64,000 nucleotides of DNA from Symbiodinium natans (lineage: Eukaryota > Sar > Dinophyceae > Suessiales > Symbiodiniaceae), in contig CAJNDS010002083.1 in the NCBI GenBank assembly GCA_905221605.1, positions 281,001-345,000 on the forward strand, given 5' to 3'. The first letter of the stretch is position 1; each line of letters starts with the position of its first letter. Below, in pieces: positions 1-10,336 of this stretch. A program made the position numbers and the translations under genes. The notes under the pieces were generated by a model. The model worked only from the letters and a program-made list of their open reading frames with translations, did no database searches and was not told where the DNA came from.

Positions 1-239
1 ACAGTCTGCTCAGCAGGCGTGGAACATCTTTATGGACCCTATAGAGTTTAGGGCTTATTGGGGTTTTGTGTTGTGGGGTTTTAGGTCTTGTTCAGGAAGC
101 CAGGGTTAGGGACTAGGGGTTGAGATAGTTTGGGGGGGGTTTGAGTCTCATGGTTTGTGTGGCCAGGACCCGAACTTTAAATTTCTTAAGCCTGAACAAG
201 CCCTCAAGCCCTTGAAAAGCGCATTGCTTGGGCTCCCAG

Positions 240-312
240 TGCTGAGGCTGCGGCCAGGCGAGCCCATCCCCCGCTACACGCTGTCCCTCGAGGCCACCCC
301 TGTGCCGCTCTG
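240..312 (+). CDS. putative exon, unrecognised protein
   Basis: Follows a CCCAG acceptor and reads as a compact protein-like frame (LRLRPGEPIPRYTLSLEA...). A stop or GA donor comes at 311-313. No family is recognised. The stretch before it (1-239) is a G/T-rich, TTTAGGG-like intron or spacer without other signal. It could belong to the gene whose exons continue at 571 and 2842, but the phases were not linked. Confidence 0.35.
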
Positions 313-570
313 AAGCCTGTTCGAAGTGGCTGCTGCTGTCTAATTGGCATCAGGCAGCCGGATCCGTTCAGTCTGCACACGTGGGCCTGTTCAAAACTCT
401 ACGCATCCCAAACTCCGCAAAGTTGAACTGAAGCACACGCTTCCCCAAAGCGCACGCTCCACTGCAACAAGCTGAGCCCTGAATTGAGAAGTCCTCACAG
501 ACATCCCCTAACAGCCCACCCAAAAATCCCACAGCCCTAGAGCCCTGAACTTAACCCCAAACCGCTCCAG

Positions 571-656
571 CACCGTGTGCCAAACCAGGTTCGACTCGCA
601 GACAGTCATCGGCGCCTGGGAGATTCCCCCTGGCTCGGGCCCCTGGCACCTGGAGG
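571..656 (+). CDS. putative exon, unrecognised protein
   Basis: Starts after the CTCCAG acceptor at 565-570 and ends before a GT donor. The frame reads TVCQTRFDSQTVIGAWEIPP followed by a Gly/Pro/Trp-rich end. A C-rich CCCTAAA-like intron end lies upstream and G-rich sequence lies downstream, the arrangement seen around most exons in this window. Function unknown. Confidence 0.4.
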
Positions 657-875
657 GTTGGACTTTGTGCTGAGCCCTAAAGGTCTAAGGCTTAGGATTT
701 GCACAGGGGAGTTCGGGGTCGAGGAATTTACCGTAGGGCCTGGGGGGTCTTGAGAGGTTTCCAGCCGCTCCAGCCTTTTGGTTGGCGGCTTTTCTGGGAT
801 GTGGAGGTCGCAGAAGTTTCTGGTCTCAGAGGTTTAAAACTTCGGAGCCATGACGTCTGCTGCCAAAGTGTGTTT

Positions 876-940
876 ATATGTATATATATATATATATATA
901 ACATATATTCAACGCGGTTAACATATATTCAACGCGGTTA
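876..940. repeat. TA microsatellite and 20-bp tandem duplication
   Basis: A (TA)n run at about 876-900 is followed by two exact head-to-tail copies of a 20-bp unit at 901-920 and 921-940. Confidence 0.9.
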
Positions 941-979
941 AAGAGTTTTGATGCCAGTGACGACGATGCGATCTCATTG

Positions 980-2340
980 TTGGACTTTCTTAGTTAGGGT
1001 CAGGCCTTGCTGCAGCGGCCTTGCCGGTCTTGACAAGCGAATCTGAAGCAAAATTTGCTGCAAATAGCCGTGTTTTCGGCATGTTCGCAACAGGCATGAA
1101 CACTTGTGCATGCTGCATCCGGGAGATGGGATGGAAGTTACGTTCATAATCCTCACAGTGGTTAACAGGTTGGTAATAAGGGAGAAGAGGATAATGGTAG
1201 ATCGAGGGTGGGTCTTTGAGGCACTTGCGACAGTGTGGCTGGTTGCAGAAACATCAAACGTGCTCCTGCAAATTTTATATCAGGCAAATACGCTGAACAT
1301 TCCACTGTTGTGGGCATGTTCGCAACTTGTGGTAGTGCGTCTTCTTCCAGACACGTCAAGCATTCTGCAGCATGTTGTATAGAGTAGCAAAAACGATGTA
1401 AATACCGGTGTTGTGTGTTTTGGGCATGGTTAGTTTTGGGCATGGTTTGCAGTAACATGGTCGTAACCCTTGCCCTGCCCCGAAGAGAAACATGCAAAAC
1501 CGGGCACGCTTTCACCCCCGCCTGCTCAAATATGGATATTCGCATGTGTATGCAGTACTAATATATTTGAATACTGCTTCTCATATTACTGCTAATGCTA
1601 CTGGTCACATGAATATCAATACCAACATTCACCATCTTTATATTCCAAACATCTATACGTCTGGATATTCAGACTGTGATCCCATTATGGGTGTCCTTAA
1701 CAGAGGGCCCAACGGAGACCATACTTTACAGAAGCCCCCCCCGGCCATATGAATACTAGTATTCATATTGATCATTTCATGTTGTCATTTGAAACAGGCC
1801 GATTGCCGATACCACGCCCGATAGCCTCAACTGTCAGGCACAGACATCATTACCATTGTCAATCTCGCCATTGTTGTTGTGTTGATGCTGCTATTGCTAC
1901 TGCTAATGTTATCTAATGTTATTGGTGTCATTTGTTTTTGTCCCGATCATAACGAGAATGATCATTATGGCGTTTTACGCTTTAGAGTCCGACGAATGTT
2001 GTTCTTGCTACGATGACAAGCGCTCCCTCAGCCTGCTTCAACCGACGACCAGGTCGCTTTTCCAGGCGAGCTTTCCGGATCCACACTCCACCGACGAGCT
2101 TTGTGTCGTGCCTCCCCCAGCAAAACCTGCAGGTGTTGGGGATTTCGGGTTGCAGCCTTTCATCCTTCCTGCATGTCCTTGTACATCCGGGCTTCCCAGC
2201 GTGATACGTAGCAGCACGACTGCTCCACCGCTTGATGGCTCTGGGAGTCTGGCATGTTGGAGATTTCTCGATTCTGATCATGCGAACTTTCAAAGCCGCA
2301 TAATCCGTAGCGCTGAGCCCTGAACCGTGGCAGAGATCTT
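980..2340. other. region without a supported gene
   Basis: Mixed-composition DNA. Open frames of up to 135 codons exist on both strands (for example 1916-2323 + and 1162-1545 -). None shows a domain, splice-framed continuity or exon-like boundaries, so none is called. Confidence 0.4.
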
Positions 2341-2639
2341 GAAATTCTCAGACGGTGCTCTACCCGTCACTTGCCTTTGCCTCCCCTGACCCGGTGCAAG
2401 GTTGCTGAAGACAAGCCGCACAAGCGGAAGTGGAAGGCTGGCAGGGGGGGGGGGGGTGAAAACATATTAACCGAATGCCATCTACCGTCCGTCATACTTT
2501 CTGACGATTCCGGGCGGGTGAAGCTCTTGCAGCATTGCTCGGCAAGACCGCTGGAGACCCTAAGCCTCCGAAACTTACCGTCTGAACTTCAACCCGGCGA
2601 CCCGCCAAACCTGGAAGCCCACAAAGCCCAAAGCCCTTC

Positions 2640-2780
2640 CCTTACACTGAACCGAAAAACCCTAAACCCTAGCCTGAAACCCGAAACCATAAACCTGAAT
2701 CCGAAACCCTAAACCCTAAACCCTGTATAAACCCTAAACTCCACCCTCAACCCTCCACCCTCAACCCTCAACCCTCCACC

Positions 2781-2812
<32 letters not shown>

Positions 2813-2835
2813 ACCCTAAACCCTCAATCCCAAAC
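2640..2835. repeat. CCCTAAA/CCCTCAA telomere-type tract
   Basis: Degenerate CCCTAAA at the start gives way to CCCTCAA/CCCTCCA variants. It is C-rich on the + strand and lies directly upstream of the exon at 2842, so it forms the 3' end of an intron. Confidence 0.85.
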
Positions 2836-2841
2836 CGAAAG

Positions 2842-5355
2842 GTGCTGACGAAGGAGAACGGGCTCTTGGTGAGCGCGGAGGCAGATCCGAACTCCAAGGT
2901 GGCCCACGGCGAGGGTTTGAGGGGTTTTAGGGGTTTTAGGGGTTTTAGGGGTTTTAGGGGCTTTAGGGGGTTTAGGGGTTTTAGGGGTTTTAGGGGCTTT
3001 AGGGGTTTTAGGGGTTTTAGGGGTTTTAGGGGCTTTAGGGGTTTTAGGGGTTTTAGGGGTTTTAGGGGTTTTAGGGGTTTTAGGGTTTTAGGGGTTTTAG
3101 GGGTTTTAGGGGTTTTAGGGGTTTTAGGGGTTTTAGGGGTTTTAGGGGCTTTAGGGGTTTTAGGGGCTTTAGGGGTTTTAGGGGTTTTAGGGGCTTTAGG
3201 GGTTTAGGGTTTAGGTTTTGGGGTTGATTGCAGCAAAAGCTAGAGACACAAAATCACGCTAAGTATTGATGACAAGGACACTGATAGTAAGAAGCCTACG
3301 TAGCTTGCAGAGGGCGCTCCTTGAGCTGATAGCCCCCGGCTGGATTGCTGGATTCCGAAGAGTTTGAGATTGAGGGAGGAGGTTAGAGCCTGGATGAAGT
3401 CCTTAAGCCCCCCAAACTTCAGATGCCTCACGTCATCACATCCTTATGCCCTTTACCCTAAACCTTAAACCTAAACCCTAAACCCTAAACCCTAAACCCT
3501 AAACCCTAAACCCTAAACAGCCAGGAGTTGTGCCGGCTACCTGCAAATGCAGTGGTCGTGGAGGAGAGGGCCCGCAAAGCCCTAGGGGCCTTAGGCTGTG
3601 TTCAAGTTCAGAGGACGGTCATTGGGGGTTAGTAGGGGGAGAAGCTCATCCACGTGTAGAGTTCTGTAAAGCCTCAGGGCAGGCCTGCACTGAAGACCAG
3701 ACGTCCTACAACAAAGTCGTGGCTCTGGGAGGATGGCATTCCGCCTAAGCGACTGCCCACTGGCGAGCGCCGCTTGCGCATCCGCTACAAGGCTGAGACG
3801 CATGGGATCGCATGAGAGAGACTGGGGTTCTTGCGGTTCGCTGCAGGAGGCAGTGCACCTGGCTAGATGACGTGGGCCTAAAAATGGCAATCGCCGTGCT
3901 GGCAGTTCATGGTTTGAAGGGAGACCTTGCTCCGAGCCATACTCAGACCCGAAGCCTTGTTCTGCCTGAAGCTGTACATTGCGCGTCGTGTTGGAGGCAG
4001 ACGCAGCCAAGCAGGCCGATGGTGACCTCGTTGACACCATGGAGCCCGAGGACTCCAGCTCACCTTGAGGGGTCTGGGACTGAAGGGAAGGCAAGTTCAG
4101 GGTTTGGGGTTTTGGGGCCGCAGGGGTGTCCAAAGGCCGAAGAGCCGCCCTCGAAGGCTTGAGGGTTTTGGCCGTCGCAGGCTGGTAAAGCCTTGGAGGC
4201 ATGCCGGTGGTTGATATCATAAAGTGTACTGTGGCTGTTGCAAGCCACCGAAGATGCCAACCAAACCCCCTCAACCCCCTAGCCCGAGGCCCACACCCGA
4301 AGCCCCAAAACCCAGCAGCCGCGGCTCCCCGCAAGGAGTATGTCGTGGAGGTGGAAGCAGGCCAGCCTTCGGGGCTTCCAGGTGTCGGGCTTCCGAAGCT
4401 AGGCTCCTGGCTTCCTAAAAGTGGGAGGGGGTTCTGGGGTTCAAGGGCGGGTTCAAAGGGTGCAGAGGGGTTTGGGGGCCTCAATCTCAGCCATGTGACA
4501 GGATATTATGGGAACGACTTCGGTGCAGCCGCGACGGCGGTGCGCATCTGTTCCAAGGGAGCCGCTTGGCGATTGTTGGACACGGCGCAGAGTCATTCTC
4601 GTCGCGTGTTCAAGACGAATCACGTACCCAAATCCGGGCTTCCTATGTTCACCAACAACACTCCTGTTTACCAACAACACTCCTGGTGCTCTACGCAGTT
4701 GGGTGTGGAGGTGGAACGATTTAGAATGCAACTTTGACTCCATATCGATGCATTCGTTAGAATTCACAGAGAGGACCTCCCAAGCCCCTGTATGGCCTAA
4801 GAGCCTCAATGATCCGCACTTCTCTCAGGTTCTGAAGACACTCAACTTCCGCCCGGGTGTCGAGGGTGGCCTCGCCGGTGTGGATGGGGAGGCCGGAGCC
4901 AACATCGGCGCGGGGGCCCAGGTTTCTGCATCGTCATGCGATGCTGTGAATGAACAAACTTCGAGTTAGGTTACAAAGCCAAAACATGAAGATGGCTTCT
5001 GTATGGTTCCGTAATATCAACTGAAGTTGTTTGGTGTCGGCTTGTGTAAGGATGTTGGGGTTCAGGGAGGGTTTGGAGACTTGCTGGGTTGAAGGGCTTG
5101 GGACTTCCGGCTCTTGGACAAATGCAGGGGAGGGGGCAGTGCTGTTTCTGCGGCTCCGTACCAGTGGAGTGTTCGGGCTTGAAAGGCCCTGAGAATCTGA
5201 ACGCGCGAGCCCTGAAGCCAAGGTCCTTGAAGCCAAGATCATAAATCTGAAGCCCTTTAAACCCCAAAACCCACAGAAGCAGGCTGGACCCCACGGGATC
5301 GGATGATGCACATCGTGCGGATCACCATCCGCAAGACAGGCGTCCGCGTTGAGAA
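2842..5355 (+). CDS. multi-exon gene segment, unrecognised protein
   Basis: Seven exons join in one frame: 2842-2910, 3525-3578, 3732-3791, 3997-4050, 4336-4381, 4502-4558 and 5283-5355. The donors read are GA, GC, GC, GA, GT, GA and GC; every acceptor is AG. The encoded pieces include VLTKENGLLVSAEADPNSK, ELCRLPANAVVVEERARK, LPTGERRLRIRYK, EYVVEVEAGQPSGLP, YYGNDFGAAATAVRICS and MMHIVRITIRKTGVRVEK. The phases at all six joins agree, which random open frames would rarely do. No signal peptide or known domain is recognised. The strand-rich end may be a beta-sandwich, since a LamG-like exon (WHTF..., 5575) follows. The 5' and 3' ends of the gene are not defined. Exon order is seen; the single-gene status is inferred. 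Confidence 0.5.
2915..3219. repeat. 9-bp minisatellite GGTTTTAGG
   Basis: About 33 tandem copies of a 9-bp unit equivalent to TTTTAGGGG, with occasional GGCTTTAGG variants. The open frame through it (GFR repeats) is an artefact of the period being a multiple of three. The tract sits just after the exon ending near 2910, at the 5' end of an intron. Confidence 0.95.
3455..3518. repeat. (CCCTAAA)n telomere-type tract
   Basis: Roughly nine near-perfect copies that abut the acceptor of the exon at 3525. Interstitial, on the C-rich strand at an intron 3' end. Confidence 0.95.
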
Positions 5356-5574
5356 GCTATTTAGGTTCAGGTCTCCGAGCTTAGCGCTCCAGGCTTCGTG
5401 TTTCCTGGTGCTGTGGTGTAGGATTGCGCGAATGGCAGCGCACGGGTTAGGGCCATGGGGTCTGGGCCTTCGGGGCGATTGGCTACCCAAAGCCCTATAC
5501 AGCTCGCAAGCCCTAAAGCCCAAAGCCCTTAAGCCTCTAACCCCTCCAAAATCCTACACCTACACAAGTGCCAG

Positions 5575-5639
5575 GCTGGCACACGTTTCAGATCATCGAC
5601 GGCACCGATTCGGAGAAGACATGGTCCAAGGATTTCAAG
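5575..5639 (+). CDS. putative exon, LamG-like strand motif
   Basis: Follows the acceptor GTGCCAG and ends at AAG before a GC donor. It reads WHTFQIIDGTDSEKTWSK plus a few residues. The Trp-His opening and beta-like alternation resemble the exon at 10052 (WHTVTITADC...) and LamG/concanavalin-type sandwiches, where a WH pair opens a core strand. It lies 220 bp after the exon ending at 5355, but the phase of a direct join does not fit, so another exon probably intervenes. Family assignment is tentative. Confidence 0.4.
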
Positions 5640-5861
5640 GCCAGAGCTTTGGAGGGCATTCGGGCACTTCGGGGTTGAGGTTGAAAGCTTGAAGGGCTTG
5701 TCGAACACAACAATCTAGCATCCACACGTGGGGGCTCGTGGTGAAGGTAGGATTCCGAAATTGGAGCCAACTTCGCTTGCTGTCACTTCGAGGAGCACGA
5801 AGGGCAATTAGCCACTCCTTGGTGAAAGACGTGATGAGGAGTTTCAATTGGCAGTCCGAAT

Positions 5862-5869
5862 CTTCTCTC

Positions 5870-5918
<49 letters not shown>

Positions 5919-5932
5919 TTCCCTCTCCCCCC
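5862..5932. repeat. (CT)n microsatellite
   Basis: About 70 bp of nearly pure CT dinucleotides with a few interruptions. Confidence 0.95.
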
Positions 5933-6418
5933 AAACACCAACACATGAATCCCACACCCCGAGCCCCACAAGCTTTTGAACACCTGATCAGAATGCCAGG
6001 TTCTTGGTTGGTTTGACGACAGCAGCAAGGGCCGGGGTCCTCAGATTGTGCACATCTGCATGTACGTACGTTTACTCGTGTATTTATGCAAGTTAATGTG
6101 TACCCTGTACCTGTACAAACCTGAAAAGAGATCTAGCTGATGATTGTGTTGATGTACGCTTTCAATATACGCCTGGGTACTACTGCTTTAGTCACGGCTA
6201 CGTGATGCAGTGGTGCAGATCGCAAGAGATCGCAATGTTCAGGCAAGTTCTTCGGCCTGTGCCAGTGTCTGGAGCCTTGGAGTCGCCCGGAGCGGCTCCA
6301 AGGTGTCGAGAAACGAGACATCACGAAAGTCACGAGCTCTGAAGCCTGGAGAAGAGGAAGACAATGTTGCTTTCCCAAGACGCCTACCTGGCTCTAGCTC
6401 TGACAAGCACTTTTTCAA

Positions 6419-6649
6419 TTGAGCATCCTGGTGAAGATAGGTTTCGTTCAAGGAGACACGGGCTGGATCGGGCTGGCCTCACCGAGAGGCATCGGGGAGC
6501 GGGATTTCCCTCTCTGGCCCATCAGCCGCGTGGTTGGAGTGCTGGTGCAGGGGTCCGAGAAGAAGGAGAAGCTGCAAGGGACGAAGACATCAAAAGCAGT
6601 TGCTAAGAAGCTTGCTGCCAAGCAGCCGGTCTTGTTCCTCCAGGCATAG
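6419..6649 (+). CDS. putative exon or small ORF, unrecognised
   Basis: An open frame of 76 codons with protein-like content (ILVKIGFVQGDTGWIGLASP, then a Lys-rich tail with AVAKKLAAKQP) ending at TAG. It is longer than neighbouring exons. The start is uncertain; an acceptor near 6415 or the ATG at 6419 are both possible. No homologue is recognised. Confidence 0.3.
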   Translation: MSILVKIGFVQGDTGWIGLASPRGIGERDFPLWPISRVVGVLVQGSEKKEKLQGTKTSKAVAKKLAAKQPVLFLQA

Positions 6650-6996
6650 AGTGGTTGATTGGGTGCGCTTTTGCGCGTGTTTTGACAACCAACACGTCTT
6701 GTTCTGCTGTAGCCGGACACCTGGGGCCTTTTGCAGACGAAACTCTGTTTCAACAACTCTGGTTAATATGGGTTGGGGTTCTGTCGCGGTACTTCACCTG
6801 GCTTGTTGGTATCGTCACTTCACAGCCCTGCACACTGAACTTCCTTAACGTTCCTTAACTCTAAACCAAGGCGTGTCGGGCATCTCCCTCACGGATCCCG
6901 ACAACGAAGAGCTGGAGCTGGGCAAGGAGAGGGCATCCCACAGTCTGAGGTTTTGAGGGGGAGCCAGCAGATCACCTGACGTACCAAGCCTGAGAG

Positions 6997-7043
6997 GAGC
7001 GCGAGTACCACAACAGCGGCACGCACAAGCTGCGCTTGCGCAG
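6997..7043 (+). CDS. putative exon, unrecognised
   Basis: Between AG at 6995-6996 and a GC donor. It reads EREYHNSGTHKLRLR, basic and strand-like. Probably part of the same gene as its neighbours; not linked by phase. Confidence 0.35.
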
Positions 7044-7165
7044 GCTGGGTGAGGCAAGGCCCGGGGAAGGGCGCAGCCCAAAAACGGGTTGGTCCTCAAA
7101 CTAACGCCCCTTGTGAAAGACCCAGGCACTCCGTTGAACAGAGGGCTGCAGCCTTTGCGATGCAG

Positions 7166-7225
7166 GCATCGGCTGACATGGACGACAAATTCGACCCTCG
7201 CGGCTGGGCCGGGGGCTCGGACAAT
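7166..7225 (+). CDS. putative exon, unrecognised
   Basis: Follows the ATGCAG acceptor and reads ASADMDDKFDPRGWAGGSD. A second frame (RHRLTWTTNSTLAAG) is also open, so the reading frame is uncertain. The end is approximate. Confidence 0.3.
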
Positions 7226-7379
7226 GGCGAGCAGGGTTCGGTTTGTGGTTTGTAGCTGTGTGCATGAGTGTCCGCAGAGTGAGTGCAGCTCGTCGCACTG
7301 ACACTTGAGCAATGAAACATGCAACTCCACACCTTTGAAATCAACTAGCACTCTCTAAACCTGATCTGCGTGAATGCAG

Positions 7380-7436
7380 CTGTCAGAGGTGACCATCCGC
7401 AAGACAGACATGGAGCTGGTGGAGGCTTCGTTCAGG
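7380..7436 (+). CDS. putative exon, paralogous to 5283-5355
   Basis: Follows AATGCAG and ends before GT. It reads LSEVTIRKTDMELVEASFR. The core TIRKT followed by V-E matches the exon at 5283-5355 (ITIRKTGVRVEK), including the position of the acidic/hydrophobic pair. This points to a repeated module within one protein or to duplicated exons. Function unknown. Confidence 0.4.
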
Positions 7437-7935
7437 GTTGTCATGGTGTTTTTTTGCCCTAAACCACAAGATTCTGCAATTCTATCGCAGCAGGTCCTTT
7501 TCCACCTCCTTTCTTGTGCAATCTGGTTGTGACAATGAGGTCGTTGCAAAGCGAAGCTCTTTTGTGACAGGAAGCGCACGGACAGAAGCCGCCGAAAGGC
7601 CCTCAGCCGAGCCCTCGACAAGGGCTGGCCGTGACCGTGGTGCTTTGTGTTGCTTATTGCGGATGTGTGGGGCTTTGCAAGTCAGGGTTTGGGGGAGTGT
7701 CTGGGTGTCAGGGTTCAAGTAGTGATTCTTATCACCGTCACCAGTATTGTAAGACAATTGTGAATATAGCTGTATACACACATATATACTAGACACAATG
7801 TACGTTATCTAATGTTTGTACAGATTTCGCAAGCAAGTCTACTGGTTGAAGCATTCTCCAGTTGTGGGAGGGCCCAAGACAGTCTCGTCAAAACTGTTGA
7901 GCTCTTTCAGGAGACTTGCTTGTATCCGTTCCGTC

Positions 7936-9738
7936 ATGCTGCGCATTTGGAGACCTTCGGGACAGGAGCTCGCCGCGATGGCCAAGACGGAGTTGAAAGA
8001 TGTGATTACTTTGAAGCGCCAATTGTGTGAGATGTATGGGTTCCCTGTATGCCTTCAGCAGCTCCTACACGACGGTAGCCTGCTGGATGATGTGACGCAG
8101 CTGCATGCCGAGGCAGCAGGTGACATGCCCATGAATGTGCAGCTGGTGCTCCTAACGGTTTCTGGCGATGAGCAGATATGGGCGGCTGCAGATGAGCTAG
8201 CGCACGCTGCCTCGGAAAATCACCTCGCGTTGGCCCGCTATTTGCTGGAAGCTGGTGCCGACAAGGACGCAGAGGGTGACAACGGGACAGCCCTAGTGCT
8301 TGCATCTCAGCAGGGCCACCTTGAAGTGGCATGCTTGTTGCTGGAAGCTAGTGCCGATACCGAGGCGCAGGATCGGGATGGCTGGACTGCCCTTATGCAC
8401 GCCGCCGTGAACAACCGCATTGAGATTGCGAGGTTGTTGCTGCAGGCTGGTGCCGAGAATGACGTCGAGGGCGACTGCGGAATGACCGCTTTGATGTTGG
8501 CGTCCGCCAGTGGCCACACTGAGATGGCACGCTTGCTGCTAGAAGCTGGTGCTGACAAAGACGCTGAGGGGTATGACAGCGGAATAACAGCCCTAATGCA
8601 TGCCTGTGCAAGTGGCCACAGCAAGACTGCGCATTTGCTGCTTGCAGCTGGTGCCTGCGTAGACTTTCAGGATGGACGCTTGTGGACAGCCCTAATTCAC
8701 GCGTCTGCGGGTGGTCAGCTGGAGTGTGCAAGCCTGTTGTTGGAAGTTGGTGCCGAGAAAGATTTGCCAGACAAGGACGGTTGTACGGCCCTGATTCGTG
8801 CATGTAGGAGTGGCCATGCTGTGATTGCGCGTTTGCTGCTGGATGTTGATGCCGCGACAGACTTTCAGGATGACCGTGGAATGACAGCCCTGATGTACAC
8901 CTCTCTGCATGGCCACACTGAGATTGCGCGTCTGCTGCTGGCAGCCTGTGCCAGCACCGCCTGTCAGGACCTTTGGGGAGCGAATGCCTTAATGATCGCA
9001 TGTGAACGCGGTCACATTGAGATTGTTCGCTTGCTGCTGGAAGCCGTTGCCGACATTGACCTTCAGGACGAAACCATGATGACAGCTCTAATGCATGCTT
9101 GTGCAAATGGCCACATTGAGATTGCAAGCCTGCTGCTGGAAGCGGGTGCCCAAATTGATTTCGAGGGTGGATGCACATGGACAACTCTGATGCACGCGTC
9201 TGCAGACGGTCACACTGAGATTGCAAGGTTACTGCTGGAAGCTGATGCCGATGAAGATTTCCAAGACCAGAATGGCGACACAGCCCTCATCTGTGCGTGT
9301 ATCAACGGACACAGCCAAACTGCACGGTTGCTGCTGGACGTTGGTGCTTACATGGACTTTCAGAATGAGCGTGGCTTGACAGCCCTAATGCACGTGTCTA
9401 TATTTGGTGATGCCGAGATTGCAGGATTGCTGCTGGAGGCTGGAGCGCGCAAGGACATTCAGACCGGAAGTGGGATGACGGCACTGATTTTTGCAGCTGA
9501 ATATGGCCACGTCGAAGTTGCGCGCTTGCTGCTGGAAGCTGGCGCTGACAAGGACTTGCGGAGTGGGCGTGGAATGACAGTCCTTATGTTTGCAGCGGGA
9601 TGTGGCCACGTCGAGTTGGCGCATTTGTTGCTGGAAGTCGATGCTGACAAAGAAGCACAGGACCAGGACGGCTTGACGGCCCTTGCACACGCTTCCAAGA
9701 ATGGCCACTTGGAGATCGGGCGTTTGCTCTGGTGGTAG
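7936..9738 (+). CDS. ubiquitin-like/ankyrin-repeat protein, intronless
   Basis: A single 600-codon frame without introns, unlike every other gene here. The ATG at 7936 (MLRIWRPSGQE) is preferred over an upstream TTG-led extension, because it opens a ubiquitin-like fold of about 75 residues that ends in NVQLVLLTVS. After a linker, one degenerate and 14 full 33-residue ankyrin repeats follow (consensus TALMHA...GHxEIARLLLEAGAD), then a partial 15th cut short at GRLLWW-stop. Ankyrin repeats are protein-binding scaffolds. N-terminal ubiquitin-like plus ankyrin architecture is common in dinoflagellate gene families, which suggests a cytosolic adaptor; partner and process are unknown. The lack of introns suggests retroposition. 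The abrupt end, just where a ...RLLLEAG repeat would continue, suggests loss of the original C-terminus. No spliced-leader relic is seen upstream. Confidence 0.9.
   Translation: MLRIWRPSGQELAAMAKTELKDVITLKRQLCEMYGFPVCLQQLLHDGSLLDDVTQLHAEAAGDMPMNVQLVLLTVSGDEQIWAAADELAHAASENHLALARYLLEAGADKDAEGDNGTALVLASQQGHLEVACLLLEASADTEAQDRDGWTALMHAAVNNRIEIARLLLQAGAENDVEGDCGMTALMLASASGHTEMARLLLEAGADKDAEGYDSGITALMHACASGHSKTAHLLLAAGACVDFQDGRLWTALIHASAGGQLECASLLLEVGAEKDLPDKDGCTALIRACRSGHAVIARLLLDVDAATDFQDDRGMTALMYTSLHGHTEIARLLLAACASTACQDLWGANALMIACERGHIEIVRLLLEAVADIDLQDETMMTALMHACANGHIEIASLLLEAGAQIDFEGGCTWTTLMHASADGHTEIARLLLEADADEDFQDQNGDTALICACINGHSQTARLLLDVGAYMDFQNERGLTALMHVSIFGDAEIAGLLLEAGARKDIQTGSGMTALIFAAEYGHVEVARLLLEAGADKDLRSGRGMTVLMFAAGCGHVELAHLLLEVDADKEAQDQDGLTALAHASKNGHLEIGRLLWW
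8230..9730 (+). repeat. 99-bp tandem coding repeats (ankyrin units)
   Basis: The DNA under the ankyrin domain is a set of about 15 diverged 99-bp units. Unequal exchange between units could change copy number. Confidence 0.8.
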
Positions 9739-10051
9739 CCGCGAAAGGTTCATGCTCAGACGCAGAAGTTGTACCGTTGTGATCCGTATCCGTGCCGGAA
9801 AAATGATATAGAGGTTGCAAAGTACCAAAGGCAACTTCATCTCACCCCCTCCATACATCCCCTCTCCCCCTCCAAAAGAACTGAGCCGAGTGTTGAGGTG
9901 CTTCCTGAGGGCCGGCTTGTCCGACCGCCCGGCCACGAGCAACAGGCGCTCTCTTTGAGTCTTTGAGGGGTTCACACTTGAGCTGTGGCGCCCCGTAGAG
10001 TATGCCTCGTAGTACGGAGCCTATGATGACCTGCGCGGTGAACCTACCCAG

Positions 10052-10336
10052 GTACTTACGATCCGACCGTTGGCACACAGTGACCATCACTGCCGACTGC
10101 CAGGATCGAACGGTGCCCGTGGCTCGCTTGTTGAAGTGTCTGGTTCCTGCTCCTGGTCCTCACAACATTGATGGAATCTGCTGACGCCTTTGCAAGACGG
10201 TGTGATTTCCAAGGCCACAGGGCCGGTTTCCTGGCTGCTGGGTGCAGGTGCTCATCTTTCTGGACGGTATCCAGGCAACAGAGAAGGAGATCAACATCAG
10301 CGCGAGTCCTGATGGATCTCTGTGTGGTCTTGTAAC
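10052..10336 (+). CDS. two exons, LamG/concanavalin-like domain fragment
   Basis: Exon 10052 to about 10100 follows CCCAG and reads YLRSDRWHTVTITADCQ. Exon 10248 to about 10336 follows GGTGCAG and reads VLIFLDGIQATEKEINIS. A W-H strand followed by a hydrophobic strand ending in a D-G turn is characteristic of laminin-G/pentraxin-like beta-sandwiches (WH..., then ...YVDG). The sequence fits that pattern, but only a fragment is visible. The upstream piece of the frame (from 10002) contains a possible ATG. Whether it belongs with the WHTF exon at 5575 is unknown, since the intronless ankyrin gene lies between them. Confidence 0.45.

Noticed and set aside
2842-3207. Frame encoding GFR/GVL repeats
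   Set aside because: Only the first ~23 codons look like an exon; the rest is translation of a 9-bp minisatellite.
3591-4484. 297-codon open frame on the minus strand
   Set aside because: It covers three phase-linked plus-strand exons and C-rich introns. The product is low-complexity Pro/Ser/Leu without domains; GC-rich DNA leaves the opposite strand open.
7800-7936. Spliced-leader relic before the ankyrin gene as proof of retroposition
   Set aside because: No stretch resembling the dinoflagellate spliced leader could be seen upstream of the start codon.
8006-9226. Minus-strand frames of 74-277 codons across the ankyrin gene
   Set aside because: Antisense shadows of the 99-bp coding repeats.
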